Source: Amphirosellinia nigrospora (taxonomy: Eukaryota; Ascomycota; Sordariomycetes; Xylariales; Xylariaceae). From it: DNA of 64,000 bases. Under the pieces are notes generated by a model that was given only the letters and a program-made list of their open reading frames with translations, made no database searches and was not told the DNA's origin. This document shows positions 32,980 to 45,886 of the stretch, in pieces (position 1 is the stretch's first letter; each line of letters opens with the position of its first letter). Both the position numbers and the translations under genes were made by a program. The DNA is taken from contig SCHM01000001.1 of assembly GCA_004123355.1 (NCBI GenBank), forward strand, positions 8,814,193-8,878,192, given 5' to 3'.

Positions 32980-34668
32980 TGTGACGGGGGGGCTATGCTG
33001 GGCTAGGACTGATACGGCAAGATATTCGGGATAGTCAGGGGCAAGTGCCGGGTTGACTTCTGGCGGTAGGGCTGGGGGTGATAGAAAGGATCAACATCGC
33101 TGCGATGCGGACAGGACCCCTTTATAGTCGTGATCATCGCGAGGACTCGAGGCTTGACGAGCGTACTTTAGTATCGTATCTCGCCGAGTCCCACGCCACG
33201 AAGGGGAGATGGATGACCTTCGTCTGGCGCCTCTTGCGCCATCTTCATCCCCTCGTGCTTCTTGCGCCCGTGGCAAAGGCCAAGAATCTCGTGCCTCGAA
33301 TGCCAAGCACGTGAGGGAGCAGATTGCTCATCACCTTCCGAGAAGATATGGTTCACCCGGTTCAACTTGCGATATGTCGAAGCCACGGAGCTGAGAGGGT
33401 GGGGTGTATCTGGCCATATCGAGCAAGATGGCCGATGAATAAGTCTGATAGACGACATGATTCGAGGATATTTTACCATGGTCGTTGCGGTGGAATTTTA
33501 GTTGACCTGCGACTCATATGCACGACATACAGTACCTGATAGCCTGGTCTTAGGGAATGTAAAGTGAGTCCCTGGAAGTGCCCGAGCGAAATGGGAAGGT
33601 CGTATCAGAGAGGATATCATCTCTTATCAGCGGCCGAGGAGACGACCTTTATCGCGACCATGGGAGGGATTGTTACATCCGCATTGCCACGCCCTTTTTC
33701 CCAAGGCCAGGGAAGAGCTATCGCGGCCAAGAAATACCAAGGAGAGACCAAGCAACACCAAGAATACCAAGAAACGCCTCCCGTAGCCAAATGAGCGGCA
33801 GTGGTTGAAATAAGCTTTGGAATACCTGGCGCCAAGAGGAAAACTCCGGGGAAAGTTATTCTTGGTTTTATATACTATTGTTTAATCAGCTCTAACGACG
33901 AAAAGATTATCTATTTTCGTCGAACGCTATTTGGGGTAGCTCTCGCACGTGCTTATTATCCCTCAGCAACATACCTACCCACCACCATCCTTGTCGGCGT
34001 TCGAGTGATCCCCCCAATAGCACCCAATCGTTATCTCCAACCCGGTCAGCCCCATCACGTAACCGAACCCGCATGTCCTGCAACGGTGTAAACAAGATAT
34101 CGAGGGAAAAATGGGAAGAGGGTAGAGTGACGCGGCGCGCGAGACGCTTATCGGCCAATTGAGACCTCTCCTAGGGTGTAAGGCGAGGCCGGGCGCTTCC
34201 GTAGATCGATCTCGCTGTATTAATCGCCGAAAATAAGGCCAGCGTATCCTGTCGACGATTGGGTCTCTATCGCTGCTTGGGTTGGGTAGAGAAAGTTGAC
34301 GAGACTGTCGGAATGTGGAGCGCGCTTCCGGTTTCTTTTCTTACAAGACAGAGTCTCAATTTCTGAGATAGCAGATATTAGACACCCCGCACCCGCGACA
34401 TAGATTTTGTAGACGTACGGATTGGACTGGCGTCTTTCTCACCATGTTAGCAGCCTCGAGGTCAAGAGCGCGAGATGATATTACGACTGCATGTATGTAA
34501 TCCCCAGCAGTTTAGAATTTCAGGGAACTTTCAACGTAGTAATTACAGGTTAGATACAGTTTATTAACAAATATATTACTTGCGAAACTTAATTACGTAT
34601 TAGATGTTGCTGTTCCTCTCTTTTATCAACATCAAACCAAAATACACAAATGGCTGTACACCCAAGTA
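32980..34668. other. 1.7-kb intergenic region
   Basis: Eqolisin promoter and downstream flank of the next gene. Open frames of 60-100 codons in this stretch overlap each other on both strands and none shows domains or splice signals. Nothing else identified. Confidence 0.5.
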
Positions 34669-35809
34669 TTACACACTTCCACCTAGATAGAGAATATTCT
34701 CACGCATGGCAACAGTCAGTTCGCCCTCGCCCGTGTAGACATAGCGAACTGTCTGGGCAAAGGACTCGGCATGAGGGACCGGGAGGTAGACAACGTCGCC
34801 GCTATGGATATGGCCAGAGGTGAGCAATGTGGCAAGAGCGGGGAGGGGCGACAGTATGTATTGGGTATCTACCACAAATGTTAGTCTCACAGCCCATCTT
34901 GGATGTTATTGCAGGTCTTTAAGGATACAAAGTGTATAAGGCGAGAATCGTAGCTGAATGGTAATGGAATAGCTGCATCGAGGGGATTGAAATGAACAAG
35001 AGGATGAATGAGAGACACCTACGAATAGGTACAGTTTTCGAGTCATGGACTAATTTATCATAGTCTATAGATTGAGACATGATTTTCGAGGATCGTTCGG
35101 TTTTTGGCGAGGGTAATACGGCGCTTGAGCGTCTGCTATTGGACGACCACTTTGCAGGTACTGGCAGGGGTTTGCGGCTTAATTTAGAGGGTGACACGCT
35201 CTTATCGGATCGATCTGATAAAGTTGTCGAGACCGTCGCACGCAGTTCGTCAATGTCAAGATTCCGTTGAATCAAAAAAGTCTTTCTTTCGGGGGATTTG
35301 GGTCGAATAATGGCCCGAAGTGTCAGGCGGTTGGGCAACTCTGACTTTGAAAATCCATCCTCCCAGAATGGGTGCGAAGTGCTGTCGTCGGGGCTGCCAT
35401 TTCGGCGTATTGAGCGTGCGATAATGAAAGCATCGGCTGTTGTCGCGTTGCCATAGTCTTCTCGGGGTCGGAGTTTGTGGCGTGGTTGGGCATTTCCTGC
35501 GTATCTCTGCGGAGCTAGGGGGGAATTTAATGCCGTGAGTTGCAAGCTGACTTTTTCAAGCTTGGACACTAATGGCGACTGTCCTTCGATGGATGCAAAC
35601 ACCTTGGGGCTGGATACACCGGAGGAACTACTTTTGTGAACCCGGTTATTACCCAACGTTTTGTTTTTCTTTCGCGCCGGTCCATCAGAAGAGGGCGAAT
35701 ACATGGGGCTCGGAAGCCGACTCGGAGACATGGGAGATGGTGACAGCAACGGGCCTTGAGCGGCGCGGAAAGCCGTGGTCGGCGCGCGACCGAGCTGGTA
35801 GTCGTCCAT
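34669..35809 (-). CDS. Conserved fungal protein, possibly Clp1-like
   Basis: Protein of 328 residues in two exons (35809-35023 and 34868-34669) joined over a 154-nt intron with branch ACTAAC 10 nt before TAG. The N-terminal 170 residues are Ser/Pro-rich and probably disordered (LLSPSPMSPSRLPSPMYSPS). A conserved block follows: SHPFWEDGFSKSELPNRLTL, then RAIIRPKSPERKTFLIQRNL and DIDELRATV. The C-terminal block (SPLPALATLLTSGHIHSGDV, VYLPVPHAESFAQTVRYVYTGEG-type, REN.LYLGG) recalls the C-terminal part of a BTB-like fold. The combination reminds me of fungal proteins annotated as clampless-1-like, but I cannot confirm that. The frame is intact. Confidence 0.72.
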
Positions 35810-37009
35810 AGCGGCGCGAGAGATGGTCGTCCCGCCTCGTTCACATGAGTTGTCATTGGAGTACGAAAGGAAATAAGAACGTTAGTTTATAAGTAGTAGT
35901 AAGTGCGTTGATCTGGTTCAAGTCAATATTCAAGAGTTACAATTATGAATATGGTTTACAGAGTCAGAGGTCGAAATCTACACGACAGTACTGGGTCTCG
36001 TGATATAAAAGCCTAAAAGTCAATGCCAACGCAATGTGCCACGCCTGGGACTCTTATCACGGGCAGTGAAAGAAAAGGGGTACGGGTTGAGTCAAAGAAT
36101 CGCAAGCCATCTCGATGTTCAGATGTCGCGACAACAAAAATTTGACTGAATCGGCACTCCTCTCCACAGAAAGCGTAGAAGAGTGTGATATCTGACGAAC
36201 TCGCGCGAGACATACAACGGACAAAGACAAAGGGGCTATAGCAATTACTGTAGTGTGCAGATTGAGTGAAAGAGGGTTCAGCCGGGCATGGAAAAAAGCA
36301 GCGAGCGGCTCGGGACACCAATTCGCCTCTTCGGCAAACAGGTGGCCTGTTTGACAAAAGATTTGGAACCCTCATGGATCGGGTGTTACCCTGGGATGGT
36401 TGGCCAAAGAACGTGTGTCGTGAGTGCCTCCTTTGTCAGATCTATCGGTTGACGTTGTTGGGGAGCGCTTCGCGTAGTAATTAGTCAGCCAGCGCCATTC
36501 TGGTCCAAGAATAATGAATACACTTCTGCCAAGTAAGAACTGAGAGTCCGTCTAAGCGTACTATTATACAATTGAGCGTTGAGTTGTAGAGTTCGAACGT
36601 AAGAAAGGATAAATTATATAAGTAATAAAGAGTACGAAGTACGGGTATGGGTATGAGTTCTGCTGATTACCCCCAGCTCCCAGCTCCCTGCTATTGGCCC
36701 TACCATAGTAGGGCTAGTTTGGGGTCCGGCAGCTGCAAACGAACTAACCTAATCCCCTTAAGGGCTAGCTAGTACCTACCTAGTTAGTGTACCTAAGGCT
36801 CACCGTCCCACATCCTACCTAAGTTACCGCGGCAGTCTGTTAGTTGACGTAGCATTATAATATTCACAATTCTTACAATTGAGATCTGTCCAGAAAGAAG
36901 GAAATTTGCGCGCTTCGTTTTGCTCCCGGCTTGTCAATTCTAACCTGTCGCGATGCTCCCTTCTTGTCAATTATAGTGTGCCCTAAACCTTCCACGCCCC
37001 CTATTCGCA
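35810..37009. other. Divergent intergenic region upstream of GWT1
   Basis: About 1.2 kb with the promoters of the Clp1-like gene and GWT1. A few AGGTA/TACCT words occur near 36765-36800. No gene seen. Confidence 0.5.
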
Positions 37010-38569
37010 ATGGCTACCGACGCGACGAGTTACAAACAGCTAAAGGAGGATTTCGTGTCTAACCTCTCTGGAGGCTCCATCTCAGAGATCAACTATGTCA
37101 TAGCAGTCGGGCCTGTACGCTATGACTCTTGTCAATACGATCGTAGATGTTCATTGGGCTAATTCGTAGGAATGGCAGGTCGCATTCATCTTGTGGTCGG
37201 TCCTCCAATCTCGCCAGTCCTTCTTCAAACCATACAGACCCCTAAGCTTCCTCGTCGACCTCCTTCTAAATGTCCTCGGCCCTCTACTTTCCATGACCCT
37301 TTATTCGAACACGCCGTTGCTACTAGGCGGCCTCTTCCTTGTACCGGCCGTCTTTGTGTACGGCCTCCCTCCGAATCCCATCGTAGTGAGAAAGAAGAAG
37401 CCGAAGCTCCCGCCAGCCGCCCAAACCCAGAACAAGTCCTCGACTGACTTGAGCATCTTAACCACGAAACCATTCTTGACAACATATCGAGGATCGCTAT
37501 TAATGCTGACGTGTCTCGGTATACTGGCGGTCGATTTCAGGATATTTCCCCGGCGTTTCGCCAAGGTTGAGACATGGGGCACGTCAATTATGGATTTGGG
37601 AGTAGGGTCGTTTGTCTTCTCGGCTGGAATTGTGGCCGCTCGGCCGTTGCTGAAAGAGAGGGCCGAAGGGCGGATCACCCCTTTGTCCCAGCGACTCGTC
37701 TACTCCATGCGACACTCCCTCCCACTCCTTGTCCTAGGCGTAGTGCGCCTCATCAGTGTCAAGGGACTCGACTATGCTGAACATGTTACCGAATATGGCG
37801 TTCACTGGAATTTCTTCTTTACCCTCGGCTTCTTACCCCCTTTTATTGCGATATCCCAATCTGTTCTCAAGGTGATACCTTCATATGCCGGTCTAGCTAT
37901 TACTCTAGGTGTGCGTACCAAGTCTTATTGGAGAGTACATCACTCAAGGCCTTCATTTTGACAGCCCCGCGAACAGACCTATTCTCTATGAATAGAGAGG
38001 GTATCTGCAGCTTCGTGGGCTACCTTGCTATTTTTCTAGCCGGGCAAGACATGGGGATGTTCATTTTACCAAGAAGTGTCAATCCGAATAGCAATGCCAA
38101 CGACGCCACCCAGCGAAAAACCCTTCTAATAAGGATGGGTGCCTGGGCCACTGGTTGGACAACGCTCTATTTCCTCTCAACAAATTTTAAGTATGGCGCT
38201 GGTTTAGATGTATCTCGCCGATTAGCCAACTTGCCTTATGTTCTTTGGGTCGCCGCTTTCAATTCAGCACAACTGTTGGCTTGTTGTCTCACAGAGACAA
38301 TTTTCTTCCCCACCTTCTATAACGCTACCGACTCTAAAACCGAACAGGAAGCGTACAATGCTGCCACAAGCACAATCTTCCGGGCCTACAACCGTAACGG
38401 ACTAGCAATTTTCCTTGCTGCGAATTTGTTGACCGGTTTGGTTAACATGACAGTACCTACATTAAACGTTGGTCCTGCGGTGAGTATGGGGATACTCGTC
38501 GGGTATTCTACTATACTCACCATAGCTGCGGTTGCATTGGACGCCAGCAATTTATCTATTAAACTCTAG
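37010..38569 (+). CDS. GWT1: GPI inositol-acyltransferase GWT1
   Basis: ER multi-pass membrane enzyme that adds an acyl chain to inositol of glucosaminyl-phosphatidylinositol, an early step in GPI-anchor synthesis. Exon 1 (37010-37114) codes for [20 protein letters not shown] and continues to YVIAVGP. A 64-nt intron (37115-37178) follows; of two possible acceptors, CAG at 37176-37178 gives the family spacing [15 protein letters not shown]. The rest has about ten hydrophobic segments and the conserved stretches [51 protein letters not shown] and [14 protein letters not shown]. About 498 residues, normal for the family. A single slip near 37911-37914 (one G short) separates ITLGV from [14 protein letters not shown]. 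Confidence 0.95.
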
Positions 38570-39214
38570 TTCTATGCATCTGTCGAAATCATAACCAGCC
38601 TCTACGCATTGACGATCGATAGTACAACTGGAAGCCCCTTATGTCTCGTAGATAAGATTGTAGGGTACTCACAGTCTCACATCCCTAATGCTGCTTTGGT
38701 GTGGGCCTTCAATCGAAGTGGCGATATGGTCCAAGTTGTCAGCTCCAAGACTTAGCCACACCTAATAGGTCGAATCCAAGCCATTGACGGATTCAACCTT
38801 GAGCTAATGGTCTGAAGGGTGGGATTGGGCTGCGCAAGGCAACAACGAGCAATCTAGTCCATTTGGTAAACCGACTTCCATGACATGGACAGCTTTTGAT
38901 ACCAATTTACCTTCCACGAATCACTTCGAATATCTACAATGTCCTGCTTTGCTTCAAAATAGACAGCTGCTCGCGCTGCTTCGCTACCTTGGCAGACAAC
39001 ATTGTCTTGGCCACACTCACGTGTCGCGCGACCGACTTATTGGACGCCGAGATACTAAGCAAGAAGGTGATGGGTAATGTGAGGAATACTTCTCAGCGGA
39101 GAGTATAAAATCGGATTAAAATTGATTGATTAAGTACCGCCTTCGGATCTCCGTCAACTTAGTCTCCCGTTGTGCTACGTCTCGGTTAAAGATTCTCACG
39201 TTGCGTCTGTAATC
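38570..39214. other. Intergenic
   Basis: About 645 bp between GWT1 and the Cys/His-cluster gene. Overlapping frames around 38880-39108 are in two registers without coding character. No gene called. Confidence 0.5.
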
Positions 39215-40611
39215 ATGCCTCTTTTCCGCTGGCGCTTCGGTGCTAGGAACTCAGGAACGTCCGTTGCCGCCGAGTGCACGCCACCGGACGACAAAACCCC
39301 ACCACCACCTTCGTACGAAGAAAGCCAGGATGCTTCTTTGCGCGCAGTCTTGCAGGGTGCTATAGCCATCGCGCCGGTGTTGTGGCCTTCGGCGTACTCT
39401 CATGACCCGATATGTGACGCTCCATCCCCGTTAAAAGCGGAGGACGAATGCCGATACTCAGATGTAGGAGGTAAAGATAGAGAAAAGAAAGATGCTGAGC
39501 GCACTACCCCAGTCTAAGCGTAGTAGAGGACACCATCATGGAGGTCCTCACGAACCTTGCCATGGTACCATGCGGCAGCCATCCCTTCCTAGACCGAGTA
39601 CGAGAATTTTCGGACTTCTACTTCACTCCGTATATTGCTAGCGAGGGCGCTGCCATTCCATCATCATCGCAGGAATCAGGTAGTGGTAGAAGTATCCAAG
39701 AGCAGCAGCGCCAAGTTCTCGAGAACCTCGACGTGCCGCGCGAGAGCACCGCCCTCGTGCTCTGCGCGCGGGTGCTGGATGACTATTATGCCGGGCTGGG
39801 ACACGTGGACTCTGGAGTAGGCGTCGGTACAGTCGAAGAGACATCGGCACCGTACCAGCAGTTCCCGAATGAAAAAGCGACTAGTAGTGGCGTCGAAGCA
39901 GCAAACAAGATTGATGAAAACCCGGCAAAATTAACAAGGCAAACAAGAATAAAAACCAAATTGACACAGATGACCCCGTGTCTGGAACAAGGCTGCACAT
40001 GTTGCGACTACAACGAATCCAATCCAAAACTAAACCTAGACCAACCCCATCCCAGCACTGCGGCTGCGGCCACACGCAAACATCCCATGCCCCATCGCCC
40101 CTGGGAATATCCCGACTCCTCCGACGATACACAAACTGGAACAGCAGCGCCTACTCCGCGCTCCGCCATCGATCAAGCACAGGGCAAGCAAAGCGGCGGA
40201 TCCACGACATCAAGGTATGCGGGGCCTGTCCCTGCCGAGACTATGACAAGGGGCGACGCACGGGACGGTGCGGGCGGTGCGGACATTACTATGAAGAGCA
40301 CATACCCATCAAGGCGGCGTGGGAGCTAGATACAAAACGTACAAAAAGCGAGATAAAGGGAAAGGGAAAGCGAATGATGCGTCGACCACCACAGGAGGCA
40401 GTGACTCGAAGAATGCGGAATGGGAGTTGAGCTGGATATTAGTCGAGAATGGGTATCGGCTTCTTAACCACATTACGACAATCTCACGGAGTAAGCTTTC
40501 GTAAGTTCATTTGATGATATAATATCTTGTGTATTTTTAGCCGGGTTAACAGGGCGGCAACAACGAGGACGAATCTACAGTCCTGTGTCTATGGATACTC
40601 TTTCCAATTGA
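39215..40611 (+). CDS. Unrecognised protein with two related Cys/His clusters
   Basis: A single gene of about 449 residues. The N-terminal half is low in motifs (LFRWRFGARNSG, PPPPSYEES, which contains a PPPSY WW-ligand-like site). A short conserved-looking segment reads TIMEVLTNLAMVPCGSHPFL. The C-terminal half holds two related clusters: CLEQGCTCCDY followed about 20 residues later by HCGCGHTQTSH, and CGACPCRDY followed by CGRCGHYYEEH. Both fit C-x(2-4)-C-x-C..DY..C-x(1-2)-C-G-H-x4-H, so each probably binds zinc. The frame is one base short at CCCC 39507-39510, near 40045 and in the A-run near 40345; adding one base at each joins everything. A 50-nt intron (40491-40540, GTAAGC..TTTTAG) with a short last exon fits. 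Function unknown. Confidence 0.6.
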
Positions 40612-40822
40612 CGAATTTGTTTGCTTGCCCCTACTTTCTCCAGAAACTTGGTGAGACTTTTTCCGTACACGGACAAGAAAACGTAAGTAAAGTTTACATC
40701 TTTATGGTGGCACTCCTCCGTCTATCGTTGCGGCAAGAAAACAATATCAGCTACCGTTCTTTCCTCCTCCAAACCCTTTATAACTTGTCCACTCTGGATG
40801 AGCGAGTAGACCGGCCATGTAG

Positions 40823-41964
40823 CTAGTATGAAATCGTCTGGGCACCCTCGAAGGTATCACCAAGCTCAAGAGCCGTCCATTGACGTACAGAGCCGGCTTC
40901 AACACATATCATGTTCTTGAAGCCATCCTTGGGCTCGAAGTCGCCCATACCAGCCGCCTTCTCCGTCCAGGGGTTCCACACCACAACTTCCTTAAGGTTG
41001 TCACGTACGAGGCTGAATACGGTTGAGCCGCCTTCAGACACGACGACGGGCGACGACGGGCCCTTGGCGGGGGTGTAGACACGGTCGGTCTCGCCAGTGA
41101 TGGTGACTGCACCGGACTGGGACTTAGTCGTTACGCCACCCACCTTGTCAATGTACTCCGAGCCCTCGAGACCAGTGACTTCGACTTTGTTGATGTCCTG
41201 GATAATCATGTTAGCAATCAGCATATATCAGCGGTTACCCTTCATAGCATAACTGCTCAATGGACTCAACCTACATTGATTCGGAGATAGGTGTGGAGTA
41301 AAACCTGGCATTCGAAGGGCTCCTTGCCGTCATTCGTAATAACAATGCCGGTGCTCAAGCCCTCGGGAGTTAGAGTGACGCTGTAGATAGCCGAGAATGT
41401 ATAGGGCCACTGGGCCTTGGACTTCTCATCGAGGCTGGCAGACGAGAGGCCGAAGTCGAGCTTAATCGAGGCATCGGACTGACTCGTGGACGGGGTGGAC
41501 TCGGAGGATAGCTTGCCGAGGAACTCCCACTTTGAGTTGCGGGCAAAGCCGTGCTGCGGCAACTTTGACGTGGCCGCATGATCAGGGGCCGTGCCGAAGA
41601 CCTATATTCAAACAAACATTCGATTGATTAGTTCACAGCGCATGATAATTATTGTGCACCAAGTCCTCCCTCCCCTCCACGTCTTGGACGGTGCTGTTTC
41701 ACTTACAGGGAAGACGAGGGGGATGCCTCCCCTCACGGCCTTGGACCCATCCAGCTTGGCGGCATCGGAAACCCACAGCTTCTCGTTCCCGGCACGGTCC
41801 TTCCAGCTGATGACGGTGGCGCCGAAAAGGAGGACCTCGACGCTTTCGCCGGTGGGGAGCACGGCCGAGACGCGCGAGTTAGCATGAGAGATGTTGACCT
41901 GCGGCTGGGGCGGCAGGCCGGGCGTGCTGGCTAGCGCAGCGGGCTTGTTGGGTCGGTCAACCAT
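40823..41964 (-). CDS. Glucose-6-phosphate 1-epimerase (YMR099C type)
   Basis: Interconverts alpha and beta anomers of glucose 6-phosphate and related hexose 6-phosphates in the cytosol. 319 residues in three exons: 41964-41707, 41601-41275 and 41197-40823. Introns are 105 and 77 nt, with GTAAGT/GTAGGT donors and a GCTAAC branch in the second. The family hallmarks are AAKLDGSKAVRGGIPLVFP, then the catalytic-His region KLPQHGFARNSKWEFLG, a second His in CQVLLHTYLRIN, and EGSEYIDK followed by WNPWTEKAAGM. The start MVDRPNKPAALA was preferred over an upstream in-frame ATG at 42021, because family members begin here. The frame is fully intact. Other galactose-mutarotase-fold enzymes are less likely given the RGGIPLVFP and PQHGFAR context. 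Confidence 0.93.
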
Positions 41965-43914
41965 GGTGTGCGGCCGGCTTCGGGTACTTATGAGTAATTG
42001 ATTTGAGATCGGATGGGGCAAGCTAGGAATAGGTAGCTACTATATCGAGATCCGGGGGTGGTCAAAAGATGAAACCAGAGGTGAGCTGGTGCGAGAAGCC
42101 AATCTGCTTGTTGAATTGCGGCTCAAGTAATATGACGGATATAGACGGAGTGGGATTGTTGTGTCGAGTGATCATCAATTACTACCTATGTAGGTGGTTG
42201 CTGCAGGGCCGGTTGCTAGTCTGCTGCTTGCCTGGATACGGAACGGATGGAGATGGAGATGGGGACAAGCTCGGAGGTGAGGGGGGGATGGAGGGGAAGC
42301 GGGAATTGTTAAGTATGGCGGGGTAACCTGCTTCCTCCCACCTTTCACCTCAGGCCTTACCAATCGCACTCTCGATCTTGTAACAGCCGCTGTGGGGCAT
42401 GTTTCATCTTTTGTGTGATTATTACCTGACCTATTAATGCGTCACGTAGCTATGGGTAGGTGCTCGTAAGCCAATCCAACTTATACTATATGACGCATCC
42501 TCAATTAGGTCAGGCGGACATCCAGCTGAGCTATATATACCTACGTATCAACCATATCGTGGGGGTAAAGAATCTTTCTTGAACTTCGCTGAAACCTATT
42601 GGTTTATAAATGAGCATTACTTATTCGTTAAGTGCCCCCACGTAGATGTTATCGTTTCCAAGTAAAATATCGCTCCTTCACAAGTAACACCCGCTCACAC
42701 CCTCCATTCTATCAACAAACGTATTTTAACTATGTTTTCTATTCGATACAGCGCTTAAAAATAAGAATAAACAAATATATTGAAATGGAGCATGTTTTCT
42801 AACTAATTCCAAAAATTTGTGCAATTAATTGGTATTTTTAACGAACCAACGGGGTCGCTGAGGATTACATTCAAGTATCCCTCCTTTCCGGGTGGTCAGA
42901 CCTCGAGATCTTAGTCCTGGGCCTAGACAAGAAAGAAATACCTCAGCATAGATCCGCGGTGGATGTCCCATTTGACTGTCCTCTTGTTGGGCCATTGCCA
43001 AACCTTTTGGAAATCTAGTATGATAGTGCTTGGCAACAATGTACTCACAAAAGAAAGGGTACAATGCAGATACAGCAGAAGCCACCCCCATGTCTGATAT
43101 TATTCAACAATAGACGGATGAAAAGCGCTGCAGGAGAACGTGGCCCAAACCTAACCACTTTCACTCGACCTTTTAAACAGGAGGGCATGCTCTATAACAT
43201 GTTCGGTTGCGATGTGGCCAAAACAAAGTTCATATGAGAACAGACGTTGAAGTCGATCGGGAAGTCTGGGACCTTATAGCCACTAAACCGATAGCTCATT
43301 CTATGCAGCTGAACTTTCTGAAACATGTGCCTCAGTTCTTAGCCAAATTGCAGCCGTTATCAACTCACGAAGAGTTCTTGCCGCAAGGCCTTCTTTCATC
43401 ATAGGCAAGTTTGAGACCCGAGCCCACAATGGCCGCGCTTTCATAGCAACGGACGTCCAGTCGGATAGGAAGAGACGACATTCGATGTAGAAGGGAAAAA
43501 ATGTTGCAACGAATTGAAATCCATAGCAGGTATATATACTCTGGGTCAGTGGCGTGAAACCTAAATCAGCAAGCTGCTTCATTCAATATAGAGTTTATCT
43601 GACCAAACCCTATAGTGCCGCATAAAGATCTCCGGCACAGTTCAGGGATACTTCATGTATATATGCTTTGACCTAAGTTGTGGTATCACAGGGGACGTAG
43701 CCACAGACAAAGAAATACCTTGTATATAGCGAAGTAGCACCCTCGGAGATATTAGAGCCCTTCGTGCAACAACTATCTTTTGCCTACCTGATGATTCAGG
43801 TCTTGTAATATATGTAGTAGGACCCCTCCAACTCTGCAGAACCGTCTATTTTACATGTCATATCTAGCCCCTCACCAGCCGCCGTCACCCTGAAATACAG
43901 CTAGACATTGATAA
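41965..43914. other. 1.95-kb intergenic region
   Basis: Promoter of the epimerase and 3' flank of the GNAT-ankyrin gene. Frames at 42825-43091 and 43301-43582 (minus) are open but have no motif, splice partner or start context I can support. AT-rich around 42590-42840. Confidence 0.45.
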
Positions 43915-45886
43915 TTACCAATTCCTTGCATAGCATTCTTGACTGTTTGTATCCCCTCCGCTAGATCCCAACATACTAACAGCGGGATTTCTCTTGTATC
44001 CACACATGGCGCTTACAAAATTGAATTCGTGGTCATTCCGGCAGGCGGGGAGCTGATATATCTCATCTTCATCAATCTCCAGCAACGATCCATCACCAGC
44101 CCATTCGTCCGACTTGATAGCCCTATCAAACACTATCAAGGCCGCGGCAGCCACTTTACCGCCTCGTCGAAGGTAATTTAGTGTTACTGGCGGCCACTCC
44201 AACGCTTCCGTTCGATAGACGTCATGAACCGTACCCCCATCGGGTACCCGTTCCTGCCTCAGGCAACCAGCGATGTGTTCGAACATATCGAAAAAACCCT
44301 GTCTCGTGTATTTGTTGGTCATGACATTTAGCTGAACTGCTCTAGTGAGATAACGTAGGATATTGTCGTTGCACGAAAGCCAGTCCGGACCGCTCATATC
44401 TGGCTCGACGGGATCATTTACAATCTCATGCTGAGCTTCGGCCTCAGTTAGTAGTGCATATCGCATCCTAGGACTTAGGAATCCGCCAATGCACTGCCTA
44501 CAGGTACAGCCGTACTTCAGCCGCAGTGCGTTGCGGAAACCATCAAGTTCGTCGACTCTGCTAAATATTTCATTTGACCAGATTGACCACATGAGATCGT
44601 CGGAGGCATGGTTAAGATTGTATATTTCTGTGCTCGTTAGAGTTGCGAGACAGTCAATATCCGATTGACGGAAGCCTGCAAAATCATCTGATATCACACT
44701 CGGCTAGTCTAGCCCCTCCTACGAGTCGCCTCGTTCTCTGTAGCTCCAGGCTGCTCTGCAGTGCTTCCAACGGCGTGTGACCGTCTGCATTCCGTTTCTT
44801 CAATAACTTGGGATTCGTCAACATAATGTAGTAAATCGCTTCTTCTTTCCTGCCTATGGCGGCCACGTGGAGAATTGTGTTACCACTGTTATCGACATAA
44901 AGCCGTAGTGGTGCGTTTGCCTCCACAGCAAACACGTCTGCCATTTGACGGACGCATTCTGCCCCGGAGATTGAGGGTCGGACAAGGCGCTTAGGATCGT
45001 ACGTATCGGTTCAGGGACCGTTTGCTCCTTTTTTGACTGTTCTGGGTGATCCCAATCTTGTCCTTTCTCTAATTGTCGCGAAGGATGACTTTCCTCAACG
45101 GCGAAGGCTAGCCACCCCGATATTCCTACTCTTCTAAAACCCAACGATCGAAAAAATTGCTTAAAGGTTTTCGTTTGCTCGCGAAAAGTGCTCGCATCTA
45201 GCTTCTCGTCGTCACGGTCCAAGTCTGGAGTAAGACGCATTGGATTGGCGAAGGCAAAGAAGCCCTCTGACTCGTGTCGTATTATGTCTAATGTGGCACT
45301 GACGAGCTTAGTTCCGACCCCTGGCGGCGCCAAAGAGGTTCGATGTTGATGTTTTCGATGAGCAGAATATCGCCGTGATCAAGCTCCTTGCCCCAGATAC
45401 CAGATCCTTTCCTAATCTCATGTTCGCAGTACTCCCGGTTCAGGCGACCATACCTGTCAAAGAGCTCAAATGCGAGGGAAGAAGTTTCTTCACAAAGCTC
45501 TTCCATCTGAGCCCAGAAGGCACTTCTCATATCCTTGCGTCTGATCAACTTGGCATGACAGTCAGCGACCTGACTCTGGCCTACATTCGCGAAGCAATCA
45601 ATCTGCTTCAACCAACTCTGCTCTCCAGACCCGCGAGATGACAGCGTGGAGATACTATCGTCTTTACCTGACGTATCCGAATCCGCGCTGTCAGAGGTAT
45701 TGCCGTCTTTTTGTTTGTCGGCATGGGAATAGATTTTACAGTGACTTGGACGTCATCACTGCATAGTTGTCCTGGCAATTCCCCAACATCGGCGTTATCG
45801 TGTCCGTGATAAATCTTGACCGCTTTAGCGTACGTCACGCGATCTTCGCTTGCGGACGAAGTGCGATTCCGCTTAGTAGCACTCAT
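43915..45886 (-). CDS. GNAT-like plus ankyrin-repeat protein
   Basis: Protein of about 640 residues. The N-terminal part has a stretch of acetyltransferase character. GDILLIENINIEPLWRRQGV is followed by GTKLVSATLDII, the R-R-Q-G-V-G-T-K acetyl-CoA loop of GNAT enzymes, and later FRSLGFRRVGISGWLAFAV. An ankyrin segment follows: DNSGNTILHVAAIGRKEEAI, then KKRNADGHTPLEAL. The C-terminal 260 residues are a domain I do not recognise, with a CTCRQCIGGFLSPRMRYAL block. One intron fits (45667-45618, 50 nt). Frame slips by one base lie at the GGGG run near 45327, at the GGGG run near 44958, and near 44695. Codon-level continuity on both sides suggests one gene rather than several. Acetyltransferase activity is inference from the motif alone. 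Confidence 0.7.

Noticed and set aside
42825-43091. Minus-strand frame with a hydrophobic start, considered as a transporter fragment
   Set aside because: I could not match it to any transporter signature, and no neighbouring exon fits.
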